In this document: positions 51,311-59,750 of the stretch, piece after piece
Position numbering within the stretch: the first letter of the stretch is position 1
Layout of the letters: each line of letters opens with the position of its first letter
Assembly (NCBI GenBank): GCA_910575585.1
Contig: CAJTGF010000005.1
Location: 62,001 to 126,000, forward strand
Length of the DNA stretch: 64,000 bases
Direction: 5' to 3'
Source of the DNA: Clostridiaceae bacterium
GTDB taxonomy: Bacteria; Bacillota; Clostridia; Lachnospirales; Lachnospiraceae
Made by a program: the position numbers and the translations under genes
Notes under the pieces: model-generated
Seen by the model: only the letters and a program-made list of their open reading frames with translations
What the model was told of the DNA's origin: nothing
Databases searched by the model: none

Positions 51311-51470
51311 GTATGGCAAAATTCACTTATTATCGTACATGCTCACTTGTATCCCATATCTTACTTCATATGTATTTTACGTTTTCATATTAGTTAACAT
51401 AATATTGTTACGTAAACCATTGGCGACATAACCCCATTGCCACTTACACGACCCTCCTGACAGATCCCCA

Positions 51471-52526
51471 TCACTCCGGCTCCCGAAGCCACACCTTGTC
51501 TCTGGCGCTTCTGCGTCTGGCATCATCCAGGGCCGCATAGTGCTTTTTGGTGGTGTTCACATCCGCATGTCCCAAAACGTCCGCCACCAGATAGATATCA
51601 CCGGTTTCCCTGTACAGAGCGGTCCCGTATGTACTGCGCAGCTTATGGGGGGTGATCTTCTTTAAGGGCGTAACGATTTTTGCATACTTTTTCACCAGAT
51701 TCTCCACGCTCCGTACAGACATCCGCTTCATCTGCAGAGACAGAAACAGCGCGTTGTCATGGCCCTCCGCAGGTTCCATCTGCGTTCGTTCTTCCAGATA
51801 GTCCTTAAGAGCGTCCTCCACCTCCACGCCGAAGTAGACCGTTACCTCCTTGCCTCCTTTCCGGTGGATCCGGATCCCTCCATTGCGGAAATCCACGTCA
51901 GATATGTCCAACCCCACACATTCGGATACGCGGATTCCGGTTCCCAGCAGTAGGGTCAGCAGGGCAAGGTCCCTGATCTTTGTCTTATTGTGGAATGTTT
52001 TCTGCTTCTCCGTAAGGGATCCCCCGTTTTCCACCTCGTCCAGCAGCATGGCCACCTCGTCCACATCCAGGCGGATGATCTCCTTTTCGTGAAGCTTCGG
52101 CAGCTTTACCAAAGCGGCTGGATTATTTTTTATCATTTCCCTGCGGTAAAAATAATTATAAAAGCTTTTCAGGCAGGATATCTTACGCATGATCCCCCGT
52201 TCTTTGTTGACCACTTCCTGATTTCGGTCATTAAAACGGTATTTCAAATACTCCATGTATTCTTCCAGATCCGTCACCTGAACCTGATCCAAGTGGGAGA
52301 GTGACAAATCCCTTTTTTCCAGCTTTTTCATCATCGGATTTTCCTTTTGCAGAAAGTCAAAAAACACATGGAGATCATAAGCGTAGGCAATCCTTGTTCT
52401 GGATGAGGTCTGTGGTTCGATCCCCCGGAAAAATTCGACGCAAAAAGGCGGCAGTTCCTGGATCATAGTCCGCAGCTTCTTTACATTTTCCCGGTCTTTT
52501 TGTTCGTAGTAGGGCAGTTGTTTCAT
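51471..52526 (-). CDS. Tyrosine recombinase (XerC/XerD-like integrase)
   Basis: 351 aa. ATG 52526 is chosen because AGGAGGAAACATA precedes it. The N-terminal SAM-like DNA-binding domain (FFDFLQKENPMMKKLEKRDL) is followed by the catalytic domain: Arg in LLGTGIRVSECVGLD, Lys in RKGGKEVTVYF, His-x-x-Arg in ITPHKLRSTYGT, His in VLGHADVNTTKKHYA with nucleophile Tyr. All catalytic residues are present. It could be a chromosomal dimer resolvase or a domesticated integrase; no attachment repeats were found nearby. It overlaps the end of the ttcA-like gene by one base, so the two are translationally coupled. Confidence 0.88.
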   Translation of the reverse strand: MKQLPYYEQKDRENVKKLRTMIQELPPFCVEFFRGIEPQTSSRTRIAYAYDLHVFFDFLQKENPMMKKLEKRDLSLSHLDQVQVTDLEEYMEYLKYRFNDRNQEVVNKERGIMRKISCLKSFYNYFYRREMIKNNPAALVKLPKLHEKEIIRLDVDEVAMLLDEVENGGSLTEKQKTFHNKTKIRDLALLTLLLGTGIRVSECVGLDISDVDFRNGGIRIHRKGGKEVTVYFGVEVEDALKDYLEERTQMEPAEGHDNALFLSLQMKRMSVRSVENLVKKYAKIVTPLKKITPHKLRSTYGTALYRETGDIYLVADVLGHADVNTTKKHYAALDDARRRSARDKVWLREPE

Positions 52527-53323
52527 TATGTTTCCTCCTGTGTGTCCATATCCATATGCATATCCGTATCCGTAACCATATCTGTTGGCCCCTTCACGTT
52601 TTTTTCCGCAGCCGGCCACCCCGGAAGATCGCCGGTTGTGATGGCATGGAACATCCTTTGTCTGACGCCGGGGCTGTGCTGTTCCAAATATTTTGTTAAG
52701 TTTTTAACATATTCCCGTTTGGTAAAACCGTCAGCCGGACAGGGATTTTTACACAAAGGAACCTGGTAACGGTTACAAAATCCCTTAATATCCGCCTCCT
52801 CCACATACATCAGAGGCCGGATCAGCGTCAGCTTGGTCCGATCCAGGTAGGTCTTTGGGGGAAAGCAGTAAAAACGGCCTTCATAGATCAAGGACAGCAG
52901 CATGGTCTCCACCATATCGTTTTTGTGATGGCCATAAGCTACCTTGTTGCACCCAAGATCCAGGGCGGCTTTATTTAACGCGCCTTTACGCAGTTTGGCG
53001 CAGAGAGAGCAGGGGCCGGATTCCCGGCGTTCCTGAAACACGATATGGCCAATATCTGTGGAGATAACCTTATATGGAACGGATAAATGCTCACATAGTT
53101 CTTTAATCGGCGTCAGGGAAAATCCTTCAAAACCCAGGTCCACAGTGATCCCGTAGATATCGAATTTCTTTGGATAAAACCGCTTAAGGCTGTTAAGCGC
53201 GTACAGCAAAGTCAGGCTGTCCTTGCCGCCGGAAATCCCAACCGCGATCTTATCATTATCATCGATCATCCCATAGGCATCCACGGCCTGACGGGTCAAG
53301 CTTAGCAAACGCTGTAAATGCAT
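52526..53323 (-). CDS. TtcA-family tRNA thiolation PP-loop ATPase
   Basis: A 265-aa N-type ATP pyrophosphatase. PP-loop: VGISGGKDSLTLLYAL; Cys pair in GPCSLCAKLRKGALN; GCNKVAYGHHKNDMVETMLL; a third Cys region PLCKNPCPADGFTKREYVKN. These match TtcA, which adds sulfur to cytidine 32 of tRNAs using a [4Fe-4S] cluster. The last ~20 residues form a low-complexity Asp/Met/Thr tail (DTDMHMDMDTQEET) encoded by a hexanucleotide repeat. The stop TAA overlaps the recombinase ATG. Confidence 0.88.
   Translation of the reverse strand: MHLQRLLSLTRQAVDAYGMIDDNDKIAVGISGGKDSLTLLYALNSLKRFYPKKFDIYGITVDLGFEGFSLTPIKELCEHLSVPYKVISTDIGHIVFQERRESGPCSLCAKLRKGALNKAALDLGCNKVAYGHHKNDMVETMLLSLIYEGRFYCFPPKTYLDRTKLTLIRPLMYVEEADIKGFCNRYQVPLCKNPCPADGFTKREYVKNLTKYLEQHSPGVRQRMFHAITTGDLPGWPAAEKNVKGPTDMVTDTDMHMDMDTQEET
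52546..52581. repeat. Hexanucleotide tandem repeat in the ttcA-like 3' end
   Basis: Six imperfect six-base units: CCATAT, CCATAT, GCATAT, CCGTAT, CCGTAA, CCATAT. Being in phase with codons, they give alternating Asp-Met/Thr/His pairs in the minus-strand product. Unit gain or loss would keep the frame. Confidence 0.7.
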
Positions 53324-53362
53324 GAAATAACTCCTTTGAAAATGTTTTGGGGCGAAAACTGC

Positions 53363-53402
53363 ACTAACTATTCGTTAAAGTGTTGTTTCGCGAATAGTTA
53401 GT
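53363..53402. repeat. 12-bp perfect inverted repeat upstream of the ttcA-like gene
   Basis: ACTAACTATTCG (53363-53374) and CGAATAGTTAGT (53391-53402) with a 16-base spacer, 40-80 bases before the ttcA-like start on the minus strand. No T-tail. Possible operator or structured leader. The rest of the 53324-53607 gap shows nothing else I can support. Confidence 0.55.
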
Positions 53403-53607
53403 TTGTGAGGGATAAAACAGCCGAATCAACTTCCCCCTATCTCCCGGCTTTGTCCCACAGGTCTAAAACCGTTTAACCCATAGTTAAAGTTTCCAAGCCG
53501 ATTATAGCATTTTTGTCAGTTTGGGTAAAGATGGTTTTTCATCAAACAAATTACGGCAAATACCCCCCTGTTTTCTGACATCCAGATCACAGGGAGGTAT
53601 TTGCCGG

Positions 53608-55554
53608 TCACTGCACGCCGGGACCTGCCTCAGTCGTTGTTTCTTCCGGTTCCCGCAGGACGGTTTCCGGTTCCGATGACGGAGCCTCCGTCATTCCAGG
53701 GCCAATCTCCGGCTCTGTTTCCCCAGGATTAACAGGTCCTGGCTCATTGGCCTGGGACGTTTCCTCTGGGGATGATCCCGCCTCATTTGACGGCTCCGTT
53801 TCCCTGTCCAAAGATTCCCCGTTTTCCTCCTCCAAGCTTCCTTGCTCCCCGAACATATCCTCTGTCGAAGCCTCCTGGGAGATTTCCGATGTTTCCGTCT
53901 CCTGCCCTAAAGTCCCCTCGGGCATGGCAGGCGCTGTATCGGCAGGCGGCGAAATGCCGCCCTGGTTTTCCGAATTTCCAGGAGCAGGATCCTTTTGGGT
54001 CTGGCCCCCGGATCCGCCTGCATTGGAGGAACCGCCTCCTCCGCCTTCCAAAGCCTTCTGGCCTAAGATCTTTGCCTCCGGCGCATTTTCCGCCACCTCT
54101 CCCATTCCGCTGTCAGAAGCCACCTTAGCGCTGATCTGCTTTACGGTCTGGGATGGCTGGAAGTTCTCTATTCCATACAAAAACTGATGGAGCTGGACCA
54201 CATTGCTCTCCAGGGTAAGGGGGATAACGCAATCCTTCTTTCCGATATGGGTCTCCCCTCTGGAAAACGGAAATCCGCCAGTTTCCGTAATGTGATATTT
54301 GCGGATATTCCTTGCCATGGGCAGCAGATCGTCGACACCTATGCTGGTGGAAAGCTGCGGCAAAATGGCCTTAACCAGGTTTGACAGCGTTTTTAAATCC
54401 GCTTCCTTGGCCTTGTTCATAGCCAGCTGGATCACCAGCCGCTGTCTGGCCGTACGGTTATAATCCGTATCCATCAGCCTTAGACGGGCATAGGCGACCG
54501 CCTGAACGCCGTCCAGATGGTTCATGCCCGCGCTCTCCAGATGATGGGAACCGATCCCCGTTGACTCCACAGTCTCTGTAATAAAGCTGTTGATATACTT
54601 AAATTCACTGTCCGATATCTCCAGGTCAATGCCCCCTAAAATATTGATGGCATCCACCACGGCCTTCCAGTTAAAGGTGGCATAATCGTCAATGGACAGA
54701 TCCAGGTTCCGTTCCAGGGCCTGGACTGCCTGCTGGTGTCCGCCCTTAAAATAAGCCTCATTGATCTTGTGGTAAGTCCCGTCGGGATTGATCTCCAGAT
54801 ACGTATCGCGGAATACGGAGACCAATTTTATGTCTCCCGTTCCTCTGTCAATCACGCAGATCATCTCCACGTCCGACAGCGCCCCTTTTTCCAGCTTTCC
54901 GTCCCTGGAGTCCACGCCGAACACGGCAATGGTCCAATACCCGGACCCTGTCCGCGTATACAAAAACGCAAAAAGCCCTCCGGCCACCAAGACCAAAAGC
55001 AACAGCAACTTAAAAAAAGAAAATCTCTTCTTTTTCTTTCGAGGCGCCTTACTGCTTTTTCCCTCTGTATCCCTGCCCGGACCGGAACGGGCCATAGGCC
55101 CTCTTTCCCGGGAATAACGATCCTGGCCTCCCGGTTCCCTGCGCCTGCCTGAAACAGAGGAGCCGCCTCTGGGACCGCTGCGTTCCCGACGGTTTATGCC
55201 GCCGCGCCCCACGCTCCGGCTCTCCCGCTCCTCATACTGGTCGTAGCCGCCGTCCTCGTTGTAGCCGTCATAATCCTCATAAGCTTCGTAATCCTCATAA
55301 TCCTCATCCGGATCGACGCCCATCCTGCGGCTGCGATGCCTGCCATATTCATAGCTGTCATCATAATAGGCGTCGCTGTAAGTCTTTTGACGCCTTCTCG
55401 TCCCCGTGGATCCGGATATGCGCCCATTCCCGTGATCAAAGTCATTATGTACCGTATTTGCATTGCTGCCCGTTTGCTGCTGGGCTCTCTGGCGCCTTCT
55501 GCGGTTTCGCATCCGCTCCAGCTCGTCTTCATATTCCATAGTCTCATTCCTCAT
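53608..55554 (-). CDS. LytR-CpsA-Psr (LCP) family wall ligase with long disordered ends
   Basis: A 648-aa protein. The first ~170 residues are cytoplasmic, Arg/Tyr/Asp/Gly-rich and disordered; one membrane helix follows (FFKLLLLLVLVAGGLFAFLY). The extracellular LCP domain has FGVDSRDG, SDVEMICVIDRGTGDIKLVS, VFRDTYLEI and AYARLRLMDTDYNRTARQRL, with the Arg/Asp residues that bind polyprenyl pyrophosphate. LCP enzymes attach wall polymers to peptidoglycan. The last ~150 residues are Gly/Pro/Glu-rich. ATG 55554 overlaps the end of the preceding gene; ATG 55539, behind GAGG, is the alternative. Confidence 0.88.
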   Translation of the reverse strand: MRNETMEYEDELERMRNRRRRQRAQQQTGSNANTVHNDFDHGNGRISGSTGTRRRQKTYSDAYYDDSYEYGRHRSRRMGVDPDEDYEDYEAYEDYDGYNEDGGYDQYEERESRSVGRGGINRRERSGPRGGSSVSGRRREPGGQDRYSRERGPMARSGPGRDTEGKSSKAPRKKKKRFSFFKLLLLLVLVAGGLFAFLYTRTGSGYWTIAVFGVDSRDGKLEKGALSDVEMICVIDRGTGDIKLVSVFRDTYLEINPDGTYHKINEAYFKGGHQQAVQALERNLDLSIDDYATFNWKAVVDAINILGGIDLEISDSEFKYINSFITETVESTGIGSHHLESAGMNHLDGVQAVAYARLRLMDTDYNRTARQRLVIQLAMNKAKEADLKTLSNLVKAILPQLSTSIGVDDLLPMARNIRKYHITETGGFPFSRGETHIGKKDCVIPLTLESNVVQLHQFLYGIENFQPSQTVKQISAKVASDSGMGEVAENAPEAKILGQKALEGGGGGSSNAGGSGGQTQKDPAPGNSENQGGISPPADTAPAMPEGTLGQETETSEISQEASTEDMFGEQGSLEEENGESLDRETEPSNEAGSSPEETSQANEPGPVNPGETEPEIGPGMTEAPSSEPETVLREPEETTTEAGPGVQ

Positions 55555-57883
55555 TGATCAAACATCGGTAGTATGGCAGATCAAGGTCATAGACACCGAT
55601 GGTCACATTGTTGACATTGCCTGTTGTCTCGTGGATCAAATACATGGAGCCGCCCTCTGCCCACGCCAGGAAAAGATAGACATGTGGCTGGCTGCCGGCC
55701 CGTATCAAAATATCCCCGGCCTTTAGATCCTTCTTTTCCACGGCCCTCCCGCAGCCCATAAGCCCTGACGTGCTCTCCGCCGGCAGCGGGGAGCCTAAGG
55801 CAGTCCAGTAAACCCAGTTAATCCACCCGGAACAATCCAGACCTCTCAATATCCTTCCATCCTCGTCCGGGGACACCACAACACCAAAATGATTGCTGTC
55901 AAAACCGCCTCCCGACGGTTTTCCTCCCCAATAATAGGGGATACAGCCAATGGACAGCAGCGCCTCCTCCACAACCGTTCTCCGCTTCTGGGAAGTATCT
56001 TCGGGAAGCATATTCATGTAAGAGGCAACCTCTGAACCGGAAAGGGGATCGTGGATGAACATGGTCTCCTGCCCCGTAAGCCCGTACTGCTCATACCAAT
56101 CCTGTTTTGCAATGTCCCTGGCATATCCTTGGGCCTCATCTCCCCATCCGTTCCAGCTTCGCTCCTTAGCTCCCCCATTGTCTCCATTTTCCGGCTGTTG
56201 GGCAGCCTGGGTAAACAGGCTTTTCTTCCCGTCCATCCCCAGGACCACGGCGGAAACCTTCAGATCAATATGGCCATGACAATATTTGGCGGCATCTGAC
56301 GCCGCTTTGGCCGGCTCCTGGCTCCCCTCACGTTGGCGTATGTCACCTCCTTCTCCCGAAGAAGCTTTCGATTCCCCAGAAGCCAAAATTCCTTGTGATA
56401 CAGCAGCCCCTTCCTCCTGGGAGCTGACCGCCTCCTGGGATTCCGGAATCGGCTTATGGGACATCTGGCCCGATCCGCCTGCAGCCCCCGCAGCCTGACT
56501 CTCCCGGGAAACCTCTTCCCCGGCCTTCCCGGCTGCCCCGGCGCTCTGCCCTGCTTCCGCAGCAGCCAATGCCGCGGAAGCATCCTCCTTGGATGTCTCC
56601 CCCAAAACCGCGGCAGCCGGAAGCATTTCCGCAGACGCCTGACTCGAATCCTGAACCTCCGGGATCGACTCATGAGACACTTGAGCGGTGCTCTCCTGAA
56701 CCGGAATTGGTTCATGGGATACCACCTGACTGGTACTTTCCGAAACCGGGATCGGTTCATGGGATACCTGCCCCGTACTTTCCTGAACCGGGATCGGCTC
56801 ATGAGACACCTGACCAGTACTCTCCGAAACCGGGATTGGTTCATGAGATACCTGACCGGTACTTTCCTGGATCGGGATCGGCTCATGGGACACCTGACCG
56901 GTACTTTCCTGGACCGGGATCGGCTCATGGGACACCTGACCGGTAGTCTCCTGGGATGCCGGGCTTATCTCATCTCCCCCGCAGGACGCGCTGCCGCCGT
57001 CCTGGGCTGCAACGCCCGAAGCGCTCTGTCCGTCTCCCAATACCTGCAGCGGACTCGCTCCATATATGCCCGACTCCTCCTCCTCCTCCTGGTCTTCCCC
57101 ATACAGACATTCCCCCCGACAGTAATACACATCACTGACAGAGATCTTATAACTGTGGGACATATCCCACAGTCTGCCTGTATAAGACTTGATAAAATCA
57201 TAGGAATCTTCCTGATTAAAATACCCGTACACACTGGCGATGGACAAAATCTCCTTAATATTGGAATGGCCCATAACAGCCGTTCCGTCCCCATTGCGGA
57301 AGGTGACCTGAAACCGGTTCCATGACGGGATCACCTGGGCTCCTGCCCCGTCCACCAGGCTTCCGTTAAGATGACGGGTCCCCATGACCGCGCTTTTATC
57401 CAGCCCCAGCCGCGACGCCATGGCCTCCGGGGACACATGGCGCAGCCCATAGATCCCCGCCATCCAGGAAGAATCCTTTTGAAGCAGCTCCCGGTACGCT
57501 CTCCCCCCATAGCTTAGGGATCCGTCCTCCGTCCCCGTTCCCTCATCAAAATAAAAGGCGAAATTAAACCGCCCCGGAAGTTCTTCCTCTATCTTTTCCA
57601 GTTTCCCGGCCACGTCGTCCCCCGCGCCGTCCAGGAAAAACTCCGTCTCTTTCTCCTCCCTGGCAGCGGCCTCAAACGTCTCTCCCGCCTCCATAGCCCG
57701 GTCAAGAAACAGATTCTCCTCCCACTTCCCGGGAACCTCCTTTCCAGGGATCTCCACAAAATAAGGCTTGTCCCATGTATTGGCAGCCATCACAGAGACT
57801 CCGCCTCCTGCCATCATGCACAAAAACTGCCAAAATGCAGGACGGCGAACCATCTCGAACACACGTTCTTTTTCTATTCTCAT
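55544..57883 (-). CDS. Secreted or anchored NlpC/P60 protein with SHEPIP repeats
   Basis: About 779 aa. ATG 57883 (CAGGTG upstream) is preferred over an in-frame start at 57943. A short basic N-terminus leads to one hydrophobic helix (FWQFLCMMAGGGVSVMA). A unique ~240-residue ectodomain follows, then a low-complexity zone with seven 14-15-residue repeats of the form STGQVSHEPIPVQE, then Ala/Ser/Glu-rich linker. The C-terminal ~150 residues are P60-like: GCIPYYWGGKPSGGGFDSNH, catalytic Cys in LRGLDCSGWINWVYW, ADILIR-like GDILIRAG and His in SQPHVYLFLAW. Its end overlaps the LCP gene, so both may be co-transcribed. Confidence 0.82.
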   Translation of the reverse strand: MRIEKERVFEMVRRPAFWQFLCMMAGGGVSVMAANTWDKPYFVEIPGKEVPGKWEENLFLDRAMEAGETFEAAAREEKETEFFLDGAGDDVAGKLEKIEEELPGRFNFAFYFDEGTGTEDGSLSYGGRAYRELLQKDSSWMAGIYGLRHVSPEAMASRLGLDKSAVMGTRHLNGSLVDGAGAQVIPSWNRFQVTFRNGDGTAVMGHSNIKEILSIASVYGYFNQEDSYDFIKSYTGRLWDMSHSYKISVSDVYYCRGECLYGEDQEEEEESGIYGASPLQVLGDGQSASGVAAQDGGSASCGGDEISPASQETTGQVSHEPIPVQESTGQVSHEPIPIQESTGQVSHEPIPVSESTGQVSHEPIPVQESTGQVSHEPIPVSESTSQVVSHEPIPVQESTAQVSHESIPEVQDSSQASAEMLPAAAVLGETSKEDASAALAAAEAGQSAGAAGKAGEEVSRESQAAGAAGGSGQMSHKPIPESQEAVSSQEEGAAVSQGILASGESKASSGEGGDIRQREGSQEPAKAASDAAKYCHGHIDLKVSAVVLGMDGKKSLFTQAAQQPENGDNGGAKERSWNGWGDEAQGYARDIAKQDWYEQYGLTGQETMFIHDPLSGSEVASYMNMLPEDTSQKRRTVVEEALLSIGCIPYYWGGKPSGGGFDSNHFGVVVSPDEDGRILRGLDCSGWINWVYWTALGSPLPAESTSGLMGCGRAVEKKDLKAGDILIRAGSQPHVYLFLAWAEGGSMYLIHETTGNVNNVTIGVYDLDLPYYRCLINEE
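56648..56947 (-). repeat. Seven ~42-bp in-frame tandem repeats in the P60 gene
   Basis: Seven consecutive units encode (S/T)T(G/S/A)QV-SHEPIP-(V/I)(Q/S)E; five are 14 residues and the last two 15. DNA units differ mostly at third positions and in CAG/AGC alternatives (VQE or VSE). A further degenerate unit, GQMSHKPIPESQE, lies about 90 residues later. In-frame length variation would change the spacer between ectodomain and hydrolase. Confidence 0.85.
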
Positions 57884-58046
57884 ATAAACACCTGCTTTTT
57901 CTGTAACTATAAAAATATAGCACATTTTGTCAGGAAAATACACTAAAAATTCATTAATAATTAATTAAGAAACCGCAGACCGCCATCCCCCCGGGTTAAG
58001 AAGGGCCAACCGGCGCAGAAACACACCCTTTTTCAACCCAATGACA

Positions 58047-58089
58047 CAAAAAACCCCTCCAACAGAAGCCAAAACTCCTGTCAGAGGGG
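58047..58089 (-). terminator. Terminator of the cytidylate-kinase-like gene
   Basis: On the minus strand CCCCTC(TGA)CAG pairs with CTG(TTG)GAGGGG and is followed by TTTTTT. It lies just past the stop codon. The remainder of the 57884-58112 gap is AT-rich then GC-rich without a gene. Confidence 0.75.
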
Positions 58090-58112
58090 AATCTGCCGCC
58101 ATTAAACCGCAG

Positions 58113-58745
58113 CTACTTTTTATCGGCCATCTTCACCTTGGCAAACTCCCGGATGATATGCACCGCTCCGTCCACGCCGGTGACACTGCTGTTGATGCAC
58201 AGATCATAGCTTCTGGCGTCGCCCCATTTCTTGCTGGCGTAGTAGTTGTAATAGCTGGCTCTCTGCTTATCCGTCTTGATCATAATATCCTTTGCCTTGG
58301 ACTCGGTTACATTATACAGATCTTTCAAATAGGCGATCTTATCCGCCTCGTTGCCGGTGATGAACACAGTCACCGTGTTAGGGTCGTCGGCCAGGGCATA
58401 ATCCGCGCAGCGGCCTACGATCACGCAGGATCCCTCGCTGGCCAGCTTCTTGATGGTGTCAAACTGGGCCAGAAAGATCTTGTGGTTAATCGGCATATCC
58501 ATGTAAGCGGACGTAGTGTATCCCAAAGAATACGTATCCATGACCAGGGAATACAAAAAGCTGTTAGTCGGCTTCTCGTCGTGGGTCTCAAACAATTCCT
58601 CACACAGCCCGCTGTGCTTGGCTGCCTCTGCCAAAAGCTCCTTATTGTAACACTTAACCCCCATCTCCTCTGCCAGCTTTCTGCCAATAATATTGCCCTT
58701 GCTGCCGCAATGCCTTCCGATTGTAATGACTAAATGATCGCTCAT
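58113..58745 (-). CDS. Cytidylate kinase-like family protein
   Basis: 210 aa. P-loop-like start LVITIGRHCGSKGNIIGRKL, then GVKCYNKELLAEAAKHSGLC, a middle SEGSCVIVGRCADYALADDP and C-terminal KTDKQRASYYNYYASKKWGD, ARSYDLCINSS. This is the 'cytidylate kinase-like' (AAA/Cmk2-like) group common in Lachnospiraceae, distinct from Cmk itself. They probably phosphorylate a nucleotide or small substrate, unidentified. Monocistronic, with its own terminator; GGAGCGATG-type ribosome site. Confidence 0.82.
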   Translation of the reverse strand: MSDHLVITIGRHCGSKGNIIGRKLAEEMGVKCYNKELLAEAAKHSGLCEELFETHDEKPTNSFLYSLVMDTYSLGYTTSAYMDMPINHKIFLAQFDTIKKLASEGSCVIVGRCADYALADDPNTVTVFITGNEADKIAYLKDLYNVTESKAKDIMIKTDKQRASYYNYYASKKWGDARSYDLCINSSVTGVDGAVHIIREFAKVKMADKK

Positions 58746-58864
58746 ATCATCGCTCCTCTCTGCAATCTGCTGTTGTTGTCACACAAATTTTCGTATTATG
58801 GAATTATTATACAGCAAAACGCAGAAAATGTACACGTTTTTTTGAAATTTTTCCGCCTATATCC

Positions 58865-58895
58865 ACAAAAAAGGCCCCTATCTCACAAGGGACCT
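58865..58895 (-). terminator. Terminator of the sda operon
   Basis: On the minus strand AGGTCCCT (58895-58888) pairs with AGGGGCCT (58879-58872) with one G-T pair, followed by TTTTTTG. The stem includes the last codons of sdaAA. Confidence 0.65.
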
Positions 58896-59747
58896 GGTAA
58901 TCCGTATTCCTTCTTTGGTGGCGGCCAAACCGCCCTCCCCTGTCTCCCGAAGAGACGGATGCATCTTCTCCCCCACTTCCCGCATGGCGTCAAACACCTG
59001 ATCCGCAGGAATGGCGCTGCCAATGCCCGCCAGGGCCATATCCGCGCTGGTCATGGCGTTGACGGCCCCGATCACGTTGCGCTTGACGCAGGGTACCTCC
59101 ACCAGACCTGCCACAGGGTCGCACACCAAGCCCAGAAGGGCCTTCATGGCCATAGCCGCAGCGTGGCCGATCTGCTCATTGGCGCCGCCCTTTAACGCCG
59201 TCAGGGCGCCGGCAGCCATGGAAGAAGCCGCTCCGATCTCCGCCTGGCAGCCGCCTGCTGCCCCGGCGATAAAAGCCCTGGACGCGATCACCTGGCCGAT
59301 GCCTGCCGCCACGTAAAGGCTCTTTACAATCTGCCTGTGTCCCGCCTGCCCGCTGCGGAAAAACGGGATCAGCACCGCAGGCAGTACCCCGCAGGCCCCG
59401 GCCGTGGGAGCCGCCACGATGCGCCGCATACAGGCATTGGACTCGCCCATCTCCAACGCCTGGCTGATGACCTGGTTCAGATAATCCCCGCACAGCGTAT
59501 TGCCGCCCCGGCGGTACTCCTCCATGGCCAGGCCCTGCCCGCCTACCAAATGGCTGGCGGATCTGGCGCTGCCGTCGTAGGAAGTGGAAGCCAGGAGCAT
59601 AGCGTCCCACATGACATACATCTCCTTCATGGACTCCTCTCTGGAAACCTTCCTCTCCTCCATGTCGTCTTCCAGCACAGCCTCATAAAACTTTTTATTG
59701 CCTATCCTGCAGTAATCCAGGATCTCCTCCATCGAATGAAATGCCAA
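58878..59747 (-). CDS. sdaAA: L-serine dehydratase, iron-sulfur-dependent, alpha subunit
   Basis: A 289-aa subunit of the oxygen-sensitive enzyme converting L-serine to pyruvate and ammonia. Cluster-binding Cys are seen in PTAGACGVLPAVLIPFF, CDPVAGLVEVPCVKRN. Other signatures: SASHLVGGQGLAMEEY, AGAAGGCQAEIGAASSMAAG. The probable start is TTG 59747, 8 bases after GAGGGGTGA; ATG 59732 is possible. It follows sdaAB by 3 bases and ends in a terminator. Serine deamination feeds pyruvate metabolism in amino-acid-fermenting Clostridia. Confidence 0.95.
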   Translation of the reverse strand: MAFHSMEEILDYCRIGNKKFYEAVLEDDMEERKVSREESMKEMYVMWDAMLLASTSYDGSARSASHLVGGQGLAMEEYRRGGNTLCGDYLNQVISQALEMGESNACMRRIVAAPTAGACGVLPAVLIPFFRSGQAGHRQIVKSLYVAAGIGQVIASRAFIAGAAGGCQAEIGAASSMAAGALTALKGGANEQIGHAAAMAMKALLGLVCDPVAGLVEVPCVKRNVIGAVNAMTSADMALAGIGSAIPADQVFDAMREVGEKMHPSLRETGEGGLAATKEGIRITRSLVR

Positions 59748-59750
59748 CGC

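Noticed and set aside
56648-56947. CRISPR array, because of regularly repeated ~42-bp units
   Set aside because: Units are contiguous without spacers and encode in-frame peptide repeats within a long open gene.
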